Origin: Lingula anatina
Taxonomy: Eukaryota; Brachiopoda; Lingulata; Lingulida; Lingulidae
Assembly (NCBI RefSeq): GCF_001039355.2
Contig: NW_019775417.1
Coordinates: forward strand, 318,698 to 382,697
Direction of reading: 5' to 3'
DNA: 64,000 nt
Numbering within the stretch: the first letter of the stretch is position 1; every line of letters begins with the position of its first letter. The notes beneath the pieces were generated by a model. The model worked only from the letters and a program-made list of their open reading frames with translations, was not told the origin of the DNA and did not search any database. Shown here piece after piece: positions 1-9,913 of this stretch. The translations under genes and the position numbers were made by a program.

Positions 1-67
1 CATAATGTACCCTTATGGGAAAGCAGTAATTACATTCATACCATACATATTACATTCACATATTTAC

Positions 68-137
68 CTGGAGCTGAGAATCCACTGTCAATACAAGAAA
101 TCCAAACTAACGCTGCAAGCAGTGGATATCCAATCAT
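68..137 (-). CDS. Pentraxin gene A, signal-peptide exon only (rest beyond left edge)
   Basis: This 70-nt exon encodes a 23-residue hydrophobic leader beginning MIGYPLLAALVW and ending SGFSAP. It is followed by a consensus GT donor (GTAAATA) in phase 1, the same phase used by all other first exons in the array. The leader matches those of genes D and E, with a changed start (MIGY for MFGH). The pentraxin exons must lie to the left of position 1. The start is chosen by homology with the other first exons. Secretion is inferred from the leader and the family; the protein itself is not visible here. Confidence 0.75.
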
Positions 138-262
138 GATAGTGTTCCTTACAGAACCAAAGACAGTATACCAATATGCTGCAGTATGACTGTTAAAAAA
201 TGCTCGTCTCTTGATAATCTGAGGCGAATTTAATTTATTTCCATTCGGTTTGTTTTGTGTGT

Positions 263-288
263 TTCAAAGCGAGGCTTGGGATATAAAG
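263..288 (-). promoter_or_regulatory. Core promoter of pentraxin gene A
   Basis: On the minus strand a TATA-like CTTTATAT is followed by CCCAAGCCTCG and CTTTGAAAC. The same block stands upstream of genes B, D, E, F and H. It lies about 145 nt upstream of the ATG, which leaves room for a 5' UTR of roughly 115 nt. Promoter function is inferred from TATA position and conservation. Confidence 0.5.
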
Positions 289-1240
289 CGCATTGCTTTT
301 TGTATGCTGGCGTCGCTTTACTTCTTTATGTAATGCTACTTAACAAAATATATCTGAGTCACTGCAACTGATTACAATGCCATGCAGCGTTGAAGGCCGT
401 GAGTGGTGAAGGGTTTCAGTATGATTCGCTCTTTTTAAAGAAGACAGATGCGTTTAAAAGGCCTAAATTGGCCAAAATGGCTTTTCGTATCATGTATGCT
501 ATAACGGAGGCTCATATTGCAATTGTATATCTTTATTCTTCCTTAAATACAAGTCATGATTCTCCATTAGATTAACAGTGAAAACGTTGATGTCTTCACC
601 CTCTACTGTAATCCTGCAATAAACAAATAAAGTACTTAGACTGAGTTCGTTATTATTTTACCTTTCGTTGCGTTATGATCTAAGTATACTCATTAACTTG
701 TGCTACAGGTTCTCTAATGAGGGCTTTCGCTTACACACTTAAGTTATAAGACCTACTTCTAGTTTGCCCATTATCGTTTTACCTTTGCAATTCAAACTAT
801 TAGCCTTTAACTATTGTTATATAATAAAAAAGAGAGAGTAATTTACCTTGACATTAAAGAAATATCTGTTAAACGTGAAGCGCTCTTATTCATGAAACCA
901 CATGGTTTCGGACATCTTACAACAAAAAATAGTACCGGAAGAACAAAAATGACTGCGTTTTAACAATGTAAAAAATATATATATGTTTAACTGCAAAATG
1001 TAACATATGAACACCAAAAAACAACAATAATTTAATGAAACACAATCACAAAGCATAAAAAGGTAAGTAAAATAAGCTACCTGTGCGCAGGACTTATTTC
1101 CCGCGTAGTAAAGCAAACGCAAACAAAAAATGCATACTTCCGTCGCAATCTTGTGAGAGCATCCAGTATCGCAATCACTAACTAACATTACTGGCTGCAG
1201 TTACATATGCCAATTTCTGATCTACATATAAGTGCAATGA
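289..1240. other. Intergenic, no gene recognised
   Basis: AT-rich spacer upstream of gene A. Its first part resembles the spacers upstream of genes D (about 24070-24330) and E (about 29275-29600), as expected for tandemly duplicated units. Short open frames here change or break between copies, so none is called as a gene. Confidence 0.5.
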
Positions 1241-1660
1241 AATTAAACATTTTAAGATAAAAAATAAAATTGTAAAAAAAGTTGTATTATTCATCACCCC
1301 ATGCGGTTCTGTTACTAAAACCGTTATGTTTTCTAAAAACACGAAATATTTCATAAGTTTTGTTACAATATCTTAAATCAACAACAAAAATTAACAATTT
1401 AATAGTGAGAAAGGGAAAACTTTTATGAAAAAATTCCGATGGATCAGTTTCTGATGACGATATTCAAATAGATCTACGGACTGCCTTGTCGTTATGATAA
1501 CACTTGGATAGTTGACTAAAAACCGCGGTGAAAAAACGCGCCGCTATTTTGTAAGGCATACAGATGTTGTATTATCAGATAGAATTTAACTTACGGAAAA
1601 TATTATGCTGATTTAGAATGTACCTAGAATTAAGCTTTTACATATTCAGATCTATGTATT
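1241..1660. repeat. Conserved ~400-bp spacer block of the array
   Basis: The block contains CACCCCATGCGGTTCTGTTA, a GTGAGAAAGGG segment, and GCGCCGCTATTTTGTAAGG. Recognisable copies occur near 8690-9100, 15960-16350, 17580-17970, 24350-24660, 29625-30020 and 33470-33770. All lie upstream of pentraxin genes or in the corresponding spacer. On the minus strand some copies have a 60-90 residue open frame, but it is disrupted differently in each. I read it as a duplicated spacer, possibly an old mobile element, rather than a gene. Confidence 0.6.
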
Positions 1661-2044
1661 TATATATATATATAGCAGGATGCAAGTCAGCCATCAGCCA
1701 TTAAAATTGATTTAATGTTGTTGATGAAAGAGTAAACATGTAATTGATCGAGAGAGTTAAGTTTTAATTGATAAAGACGTGATGTGGCAAGTTCCAAGTC
1801 AGTCATGGAGGTTAATTCAAAGGAATAAAAGAGGTAAATGAGATATACATTTTAACTTCACATACATTATCTCATCATCATTTCATTATGTTTCTTTCTT
1901 AGTCCTTATTCTGTGATATTCATGTTTGTAATGAGGTCATGTGGAAAACAACTGTAGGTGTGAATAGATCACGTATTAGTTAGAAACAGGCTGGATGGTT
2001 TTTATAAAATTCCAATAATTACAAAATTAAAAAAGGGTCACATA

Positions 2045-2735
2045 AGCCCCATTCACACCTACATGGTTAATCGAGATTAAGGGAATCGCGATTCTAACGC
2101 GCTTAGCTAAATTCACTTTTTTGCGTTCACACATGTAAAAACGAAATCGCGATTTACCTTGCTAGATCTGGTAATTGCAACTGCGCTCGCTAGGGGAGTC
2201 ACGGTATATCCTGTTGATCATGCGCAGTAGCTGCCTTCAAGACCATGCTTTTGGTGTGTACGGTGTTATTTTCTGTTTAATACTCTCATCGGCCCAAATA
2301 TTTAGTTATGCTGCCACTGAGTTTTCACGCCAGTAAGTCCTCGTGGCCATTTTGCTGACTGCGAAGAAACTTGAAATTGCGTGGACAGTTTGTTTTCTTT
2401 CACTTTCCAGTCGGCGAATAGATGTATTTAGCTAATGTTTCGTTTCAATTTATACCCGACATGAAATAAAATTTATTGTATTGTATTGTATTGTACTTTC
2501 GATAGAAACTGTGCACGCGCCTAAGTCCTCAACTTCCGGTGTTAACATCGATCCCGTTCTCACTAGGAAGTTTTATATCGCGATTTAAGTTTACATCGAT
2601 AGAATCCACCTCTCGAATAGGATTAATTTGAATCGCGATTTGGCGTCTCGACTGCGTTCACACTAGAAGCTTTACATCGATAGAATCGCGATTTGGCACT
2701 AATCGCGATTGAAAGTGTCTCGTGTGAATGGGGTT
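2045..2735. mobile_element. 691-bp MITE with CCCCATTCACAC termini and TA target duplication
   Basis: The duplicated locus around gene F lacks this segment: it reads ...GGGTCACATATACATGTCG... uninterrupted at about 34254. Here the same sequence is split at a TA, with TA repeated on both sides (2043-2044 and 2736-2737). The termini are inverted: AGCCCCATTCACAC on the left and GTGTGAATGGGGTT on the right. Internally there are several palindromic AATCGCGATT boxes and ATCGATAGAATC motifs. There is no transposase, so it is non-autonomous. A TA duplication suggests Tc1/mariner-type mobilisation, but the exact superfamily is inference. Confidence 0.85.
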
Positions 2736-2926
2736 TATACATGTCGAATCCATATTGTCACTTTCAGCAATTCTTTAATAACTTGTTATGTCGATTCTAA
2801 AAAATGCAGTTAATTTCAATCTCAAAGGTTAATTTCAAAGGAAAAGGAAGAAATGTTAATGCTTTTTAATGGTGATCCATACTGCCCAATCTCACATTGC
2901 AGTAATCTAATAGTAGTGGTAACATT

Positions 2927-5900
2927 TTAACAATACTCCTTGTATGTTGCCACCTTGAAGTTGGTTTTGGTGACAGTATCCCAGGATATGAGACTCCCTT
3001 CGTTGGTATTGGCACATATTGCCAGGCCGGGGATGTCGACGTTATCGCGGTCCCAGACGTTGACGCCGCCGACGAATCCGACAAAAGATGGATGCCTAGG
3101 ATGTGCATAAGGCGTTGCCTCGTTATATGTGTGTCCAACCACCCACTGGCCACCTGAAATCAAGTAGTTATGGAGAGGATATAGACAAATATGAAATCTT
3201 GGACGATCAGTCATGCTATATATTTGTTAACTGTAGTCCAAGTTTCTATGGGAGCATTCAGAACATATTGGTCCGCCGACTAACTGATCTGCTTATCAAT
3301 CATAGTCGATCGACTTGAAAACTTGCCGCATAACTCCTTGATATAAACTGAATAGATTCCCTGCAAGGATTACGCGGTAAGCATTCAAGTGGGTTGGTCA
3401 TATTTGATCCGTGGATCTGTTAGTCCACGGATCAACTTTAGTTGTGAATGCGGCCTAAGAAATGGTTCCAGTATGCAACTGCTTTTAATAATACATTCAT
3501 ACAGGGGTATTATCTAACCATTAAAGAATATAAAAAATGATCATGATGCATGTAGATAAGTTAACTTTGAAAGAGTTTTTTGGGTGGACATATTGTATTT
3601 GACGACCACATTGGAATTTTCAGATATGCCCATATAACTAAAAATGCTTAAAAAGTCCTCTACAACTGTGCCAAATTTCGCGCTTATAGTTAAAGTGAAA
3701 GATAACTTCACCATGTTGCTGGATATCTTGAGCGGGTGGACTGCTTCTTTACTTTTGGAGGCCATTTTGCCCAAGAAGCAGTTGTTGATACTACATGCAC
3801 GCTGTTTTTATGTAGTCATTAAATGACATCTTTGGCCATTAATATTGGCCTTTTCCTTTCCCTATATTTCCATTCTCCACAACTGTGCCCAAGTAGGTAA
3901 AATGCACGATTTTTCATCAAATTGCTGGACTAACACAGGAATTCTTTATGTAGCATTCAAACAACCATGCTCTTACCTCCAGGTATGAGTGAAACGTTCA
4001 CAGGACGACTCAGCGTGTGAAGACCATCCCTGTACATATTAATCTCTCTCTTGGCACCACTCCACACCACACACCAGTGGTGCCAGTTCCCATCGGCCGG
4101 TACGGGTCCTTCAGCACGAGGGGACCCATTCAGTACGTCATCGCCTTTCAAAACAACCGAGTAGCCGTAACCAACGGGGTTGTATCCAAGTTCAATACAC
4201 CTATGACATCTCTCTGAGCCGTAGGATAGAATGGGACCGCTTGTGGTGCGGATGGTTTTGATCCATGCGCAGGCTGTGAAGGCGTTCAGATCCGGAGTAG
4301 TCGCGTGTAGTTGTGACCATGATAGGGTGCTATCCGGCTCAGGGAAATGCAGAACCCGTGATCCTTCTAAAAGTAAATATGAATACTGGCTTAAGGAAAG
4401 GTTTGCAACAAAACAAAGACAGTTACGACCCTTACAGTGAACAAATGATAAGTATATATTATTATAATTTGAATACAATCATTTTCAGGCTTGATTTACT
4501 TTGAGATAAATATACGATTTTGTTACAATGGCTAAACATGTAAAACATTACTGTGAATTCTGTGGGCATCATCCAGACCGCAAAAGCCTGTCGAACGTAG
4601 AAAATTTTTATCCCTCACTAATTTTACCACTTGCCAAAATGAAAAGTATTACTTCAAGTAAACACTGAAATGGAAAACATGACCGGTGTATCAGTAATCC
4701 AAGGCCACCATTGGTAATGGTTGTCCGTAAGACTAACATTACTTGGGAATAGTAGTCCTACTGGGACTTAGGTTCCTGGCTTATAATTAGAGTAGGTTAG
4801 ATTTGTATTACTGTCGGACTTTTATTCCTGTTACACCTATGACAGTAATAAAAGTCCGGCCATTTGAAAGTCCTATCCTTAGGCAATAATACTGTTAAAT
4901 GATAAAACTATAAATGTATATGGAATCCTTCTGGTGAGCCATATATCAGACAAAAATGATATGTTTGCAACTTCAGCTCGTCTGTGTAGTGGTTAGCCTG
5001 CAAGACCACAAGGTAAGATATCATCAATCGTTCTGTTGCATCTATGGGTTCGAGACCTATCTTTGACTTGACCATAACCCCCTCTTACCCCTATTTATCA
5101 CTAGTAGCAAAATGTTTAATGGTTTTTTTAATGTCTAATATGTGTTCGAAATACCGTGCTCATTACTTTTTTGTTTTGTGTTTTAAGTGTCAGAGCACCA
5201 AAATAGCAAAGGGTTATTACAGAACATTATATACATATATTGCAATTTTCTATTTCCAAACTGTCATGATTTGGCTTAAATCTCAGCCTATACTTTCCAA
5301 GAGCAAATTTCCATCGAGTTTGAGGTTATTTTTCAATTTCAGCGAGTGTAATCCGAAATATAAATCTAAGAACGGAGATCCCGCGTTTTGTGTAAAGTGA
5401 TTTTTCTCTTAGGAATAAGCTTTTGAAAAAGGGGGGAGGGAGAGAAAATAAGAATTTCGACACAAAACACAAAAGATATACACCCCAGTAGAAAAGGACA
5501 TAAAATAATATACACTGTACATACTGTACATATACTTCATAGGGTAAAAGTAAGGGATGCCTTTGGATGGTGAATTATTTTGTTAAGAAAATATCGGGCA
5601 AACCAGGCTCATACATATTGTGCACTGAGGGAGGAGTACGCCAAAAATATGCGTTAACACGTCAAAATTTGCGTTTACTAGATGAAGAATACACATAAAA
5701 ATTAATTGTTTTTGTTTTTTCATTAAGATGCATATAAACTGCCTATCGGAAAACATTGTAAAATATAAAGATAAAATGTCATATAAATAGAATAAAACAA
5801 ACGTTTATTATATCTTTAAAACTAGTATGTCTCTATATCTATTTATTCATGTCATTTCTTGGAGTAAACTATATAGGACATGCGTTACTAAAATGTCAGG

Positions 5901-7114
5901 AACGCACGTCCCATTAGGGCGTGCATTACTACAAGTAGGACTTACATTACTTGGGAGCCTTTGTCCTACGGACATTGAATCCTAGTAACGTATGTCCTAG
6001 GACTTCCATTCCTAGCAATGAATGTCCTAGGACTTGCATTCCCAGGACAGTGTCTGGGCGGACTTGCGTTACTAGGACGTGCACTCCTGCCACATCGGTC
6101 TGCAAATTTGGATGCACATTGCTGAATCAAAGTCACTATGGAGACCAACCGTTTCTTAAGGATATTGTCACTCTTCGCCCATAACTCCTAATTAAATGCC
6201 TCCCATACATTATTTTCGATAATAGATAAATCTTCGGTGTTCAGTGACTAAATCAATTTACATGTACACATATGTAATCTTACTGATGACATAATAATTG
6301 CGATTTATGGGCAAAATCTGAAAAAAATCGGTTTCTCAAACTTCTCCTTTACCTGAGCACCCACGATCACCGTTTTAACACCGATATAATGACATCATTT
6401 AGAACTCCAAACTCCTGCCAGCATCTTTTTTAGAAGTCTTAGTTCAGATTTATGGTTAATAAAGCAAAATATTACATTTGTTTAATCAAAATCTGTAATA
6501 AGGGGCTCATTATACCATATCAAAATCATATAAATCAACATGACGGCAAAGGATTGTAGCCCAAACACTCGTGGTCAACTCTGCCAATGTTAAAATTTTG
6601 TTCAGGGATGAAGTTATGCCCCACACCTATTGCTATCTCACCTCAAAATAGAAAAGGTTTTTACTGACAATTAAAGCTCTGAGTTGCCTATGCTTATACA
6701 TTGCAACGAGTAATATGCACGCCGACAGTTTGTATTTCCGACGGTTTTTATTGTATTTAATCAGCACAAGGATAGATGCATTACTGAATAATTAGATGCG
6801 GGAAAAACTTAATTTTTGGTATCTGGATGATAATGAAAGGCTACAATATCCTTACCACCTAACAGAATCCTTCAAGCGAAAAAGGAGAGTTTACCGAAAT
6901 GCTTAAGCCAGTGACTAAACTTTTTATGATGCGTATATGTATGTGCATTCTGCTTTATCATGTATTGTTGACAATGTACCGTAAACATATTATACAGTTG
7001 GCCGGTCCCGTACATATATTTTAAATCTAGCTAAATACCTGACCCTGGGGCTGCTGATCCGCTACCAATAAGACAGGTCAAAGCCAACGCTGCAACCAGA
7101 AAATGTCCAAACAT
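2927..7114 (-). CDS. Pentraxin gene B (secreted, CRP-like), 3 exons
   Basis: Exons: 7039-7114 (signal peptide, 25 aa, MFGHFLVAALALTC...), 3977-4366 (first part of the pentraxin fold), 2927-3153 (last part and TAA stop). Both introns are phase 1 with GT-AG ends; predicted length is 230 aa. Family landmarks are FTACAWIKT (first conserved Cys), ILSYGS, NWHHWCVVWSG (second conserved Cys and pentraxin signature region), WVVGH, VGGVNVWD and GSLISWD. The signature is altered: Val and Gly stand where the PROSITE pattern has Ser/Thr. The calcium ligands known from CRP are not present, and the first calcium loop holds a C-x-x-C (RCHRC). An N-glycosylation sequon NVS is seen near the end of exon 2. The acceptor of exon 2 could be TTTTAG or the AAG three bases on. 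A likely poly(A) signal ATTAAA lies at 2865-2870. A close copy is gene F. Role as a soluble immune lectin is inferred from the family. Confidence 0.88.
3404..3435. repeat. 12-bp inverted repeat in intron 2 of gene B
   Basis: TTGATCCGTGGA and TCCACGGATCAA pair perfectly around an 8-nt loop. The duplicate in gene F (about 34930-34960) keeps it. A weaker version is seen in intron 2 of gene H near 61210-61245. Confidence 0.6.
3590..3850 (+). repeat. Copy of the GGCCATTTTG-containing interspersed repeat
   Basis: This part of intron 2 of gene B carries the same ordered motifs as the tandem units at 55.6-56.7 kb: TTTTCAGATATGCCCATAT, CTGTGCCAAATTTC, GGATATCTTGAG, GGAGGCCATTTTG and a trailing CATTAAATGACATC. 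A second copy sits in gene F at about 35110-35350. It is non-coding. Confidence 0.65.
4812..4860. repeat. Imperfect inverted repeat, GGACTTTTATT arms
   Basis: Arms GTCGGACTTTTATTCCTGT and GACAGTAATAAAAGTCCGGC face each other across about 9 nt. The GGACTT...ATT motif is the one that builds the minisatellite at 5875-6085, so both probably belong to one repeat family in intron 1 of genes B and F. Confidence 0.5.
4975..5060 (+). repeat. tRNA-derived SINE-like fragment in intron 1 of gene B
   Basis: GTGTAGTGGTTAGCCTGCAAG resembles a pol III A box region, and GGGTTCGAGACC at 5046-5057 is a good B box. The boxes are about 60 nt apart, longer than in a normal tRNA, and no acceptor stem pairs, so this is not a functional tRNA gene. 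The copy in gene F (about 36530-36610) is nearly identical. Classification as a SINE head is inference. Confidence 0.45.
5875..6085. repeat. Degenerate ~20-bp minisatellite (CCTAGGACTTGCATT type)
   Basis: Variants of TCCTAGGACTTGCATTCC recur about every 20-22 bases through this stretch (GGACATGCGTTACTA, GGACTTACATTACTT, GGACTTCCATTCCTA, GGACTTGCATTCCCA). A matching array is at about 37420-37640 in intron 1 of gene F. The open frame across it (repeats of PRTCIP-like residues) is a by-product of the repeat. Confidence 0.7.
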
Positions 7115-7219
7115 GGTGTCTCTCACGAAAACAGAGTAGGAATGCTGCAGGCAGACTATAAACATATGCTAGTTTCTCTGATGATCTGATGTCAAACTAT
7201 GCGGGCCTACCAGTTAAAT

Positions 7220-7247
7220 GTTTCAAAACGAGACATGGGTATAAAAT
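7220..7247 (-). promoter_or_regulatory. Core promoter of pentraxin gene B
   Basis: Minus-strand ATTTTATACCC, a TATA box, is followed by ATGTCTCG and TTTTGAAAC. It is about 125-135 nt upstream of the ATG at 7114. The same order and spacing occur upstream of genes A, D, E, F and H. Confidence 0.6.
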
Positions 7248-9845
7248 CTTTTTTAATTTGTTATGCACGTCTCATTGTAGTTCGCCTGCTTCCATGTTCA
7301 ATAATATTTAAACTGGAATAGCAATGCAATGGACATTTTAGTACACATTGATCACGTAATACACCTCTAAAAACAACATTTAAATCATTTTGGGGGCATT
7401 TTGGACGTTCTTAAATAACGTCATCGGGACTGTTTTTACATATCATTTCAATTCACGACAGGAAGTGCTTAAACAAGTGAAATTGTCTTATTTTGTAAGG
7501 TCATACTAACCTACCAACCAATGCACACAAACATACACATCGTTTTTATTAGCATTGAGTCGAGTATCTGAAACTGTATTACTACGTTTCGAGCAATAAA
7601 TAGGTAAATAGAGAGAGAAAAGACATCACAGTGAATTTTGTAAATTGTATAGTAACCAATAAGGTTATTTTAAACAGTCCAGTTGTATGTAACATATGGT
7701 TAAAATAACAACCGTGGACAAAGACAAATATTGTGTTAGTTGTGAAAGCATATAAAGTTGAAATACTATAAATGAACTTAGTAAGCACCGCTTTTAAAAT
7801 GGAATAGATATTCTTTATCGGCTAATATCTCTTTATAGTACTGGTAAATTTATGGTTCGCTTTAACGGTTAGCACTGTGGGTTCAACAATTTTAATTTTG
7901 TTTTCTTTGTTCCCTGACGATGTTTTCCAAGAGCTGCTTGAAGACTTTTTTCTGAAGACCATACAAGTCAAGGCAATTGGTCAAGGTAATTGTACCTCTA
8001 TAGTAGAAATTCTCAAAACCTTCTTTCAACAAGTGTGCAAAGCAAAAGTTGATTTTAAGTCACCAAAGAGATAGAAAAGTTAATGGAAGCCAATTTCTGG
8101 GTTCATGCTTTGAGGTAAAGTTTAAAAGCACATACAGGGGTAGGTAATCGACACGATACCTTCCCGCTAAAACGAATTTTTCCACAACAACTTCCCCTAT
8201 TCATGAATTATTGCTCCTGTATTTGGCTTTAATGTTTTATTCCATTTTTTAATTTAATAATTGAAAACAATTACCGGACTCGACCTCATTTTCACTTTTA
8301 AAACCAAGAAAAAGACAAATAACCTTCACTAAAATGTCAAACCTGTTATCAACACACCTAAATGACACAACTCAAGCATTAAGAGTCTATAATTAAAATT
8401 TGATTGCTATATTGCAAACAAAGAATATTTTTAAAAGGTTTTAAAGCATCATAGCTACTGGTAAACATCAAGGTAATACGTGCACGTACATGTAAGGTTA
8501 GGATCTTTACCGCCGGCAAAGTACAACTTTGTATTATGTGAAATGGCCAGGGAAGGGCTTCAATATGATCTCTCTTATTAAGGAAGACAGATTCGTTTAA
8601 AAGGCTTAAATTTGCCAAGTTGCTTTTTTTCCTCGTTTCACGTATGTCAATTACTTATATACATATACGTGCAATGAAATTAAATACCGTAAGAGCAACA
8701 TTTTCCTTTTCGTTGTATTATTCACCATGGCACCCCATGCGGTTCTGTTACTTAAACCCTACAGTTTTCCAAAATCAAAATATTTTTAAAAAATTTTTTA
8801 CGATATCAATACTTTAAATCAATAAAAAAAAGTAACAATTTTTAATAGTGAGAAAGGAAAAACTTTAATGAGAAAATTGGTCAACTTTTGATGACGGTAT
8901 TCAAATAGATGTAAGGACCGCTTTGTCATTTTGAAAACAATTGGACAGTTGACTAAAAACAGAAGTGAAAAAAGCATGCCGCAATTTTTAGGCACCTGGA
9001 TGACATAACATCAGAAATAGGGAAAGAAGGGGAAATACAATACAATAGGGAAAATAATATTTGAATCATACCGGCTCACCTTCAGAGACACGGCTGAGTT
9101 TTCACTGCAACATATGTAGTCAAACCTTTATTTATAAACATATATGAAGCTGGTTGCATATCAGCTTTTAACATTTCTTTACACTGCAATCTGTTATTGA
9201 CGGAAAGATATAAGTTTTAAATGATTAAAGGGATAACAACTGTTCGTTTTGGCCAAAAAAATAAATTGTCGGAGTAAACGACAATTTTCCTATACTTACC
9301 AATGATTAACGAATCCATTTCTACATTCAAAGTTAGTTCCTGATTTTTTTCTAAAAATTTTGGTTTAAAGTTATAATCACTTAAGAGATTATAACAGAGT
9401 ATAGCCATCTATTCAGATATCTGCATAATAGCTATAACTGCTGTTTTTGTAGTAAAACAGTGTTTTTATTGTGAAATATAGATCTCATACGAAGAGTTAT
9501 TATCCCTTTAAGATGTGACTTGACGAGTTGCAAGATGTGACTTGACTTCACATACACTCTCATTATGTTTCTTTATTAGCCCTTATTTTGTGATATTCAT
9601 GTTCCAAATCATATCACGTAAGGACAACTGTAGGTGTGAATAGATCACGTATAAGTAAGAATCAGGCCGGATGTTTTCCATAAAATTCTAGTAGTAACAA
9701 AATAAACAAAGGATCCCATGCACACGTCGAATACATATATTACCTTTGAGCAATTCTTTATTAACTTGGTATGTCTATACTGAAAGATATAGTTCTCTCC
9801 AATCTAAAAGTAAAATTTCAAAGCAAAAGGAAGTTGTGTTTATGC
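7248..9845. other. Spacer between genes B and C, no gene recognised
   Basis: The part up to 8547 is a close copy of 38799-40128 next to gene F. Beyond 8547 it continues into array spacer, including the conserved block at about 8690-9100. A 65-codon open frame starting at 7877 is shifted by indels in the duplicate, so it is not called. Confidence 0.5.
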
Positions 9846-9913
9846 TTTAATGGCGATCAATATAAGATGCTGACCAATTTCAAATTACAGAAAATAATTG
9901 AAGTGGTAGCATT

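Noticed and set aside
3103-3318. Plus-strand open frames opposite pentraxin exons (also 4017-4440, 10090-11030, 35530-35953)
   Set aside because: They are antisense shadows of conserved pentraxin exons.
4975-5060. Functional tRNA gene
   Set aside because: A and B boxes are too far apart and no acceptor or anticodon stem pairs; SINE-like origin is more likely.
5044-5400. 118-codon plus-strand open frame in intron 1 of gene B (and 110-codon copy at 36609)
   Set aside because: It overlaps a SINE-like fragment and intron sequence of the opposite-strand pentraxin and has no recognisable domain. Conservation is explained by the recent segmental duplication.
5951-6184. Open frame with repeated PRTCIP-like residues
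   Set aside because: It is a translation of the ~20-bp minisatellite; the opposite strand is open as well for the same reason.
7877-8074. 65-codon frame shared with 39436-39696
   Set aside because: The two copies differ by indels that change the reading frame, so no protein is being conserved.
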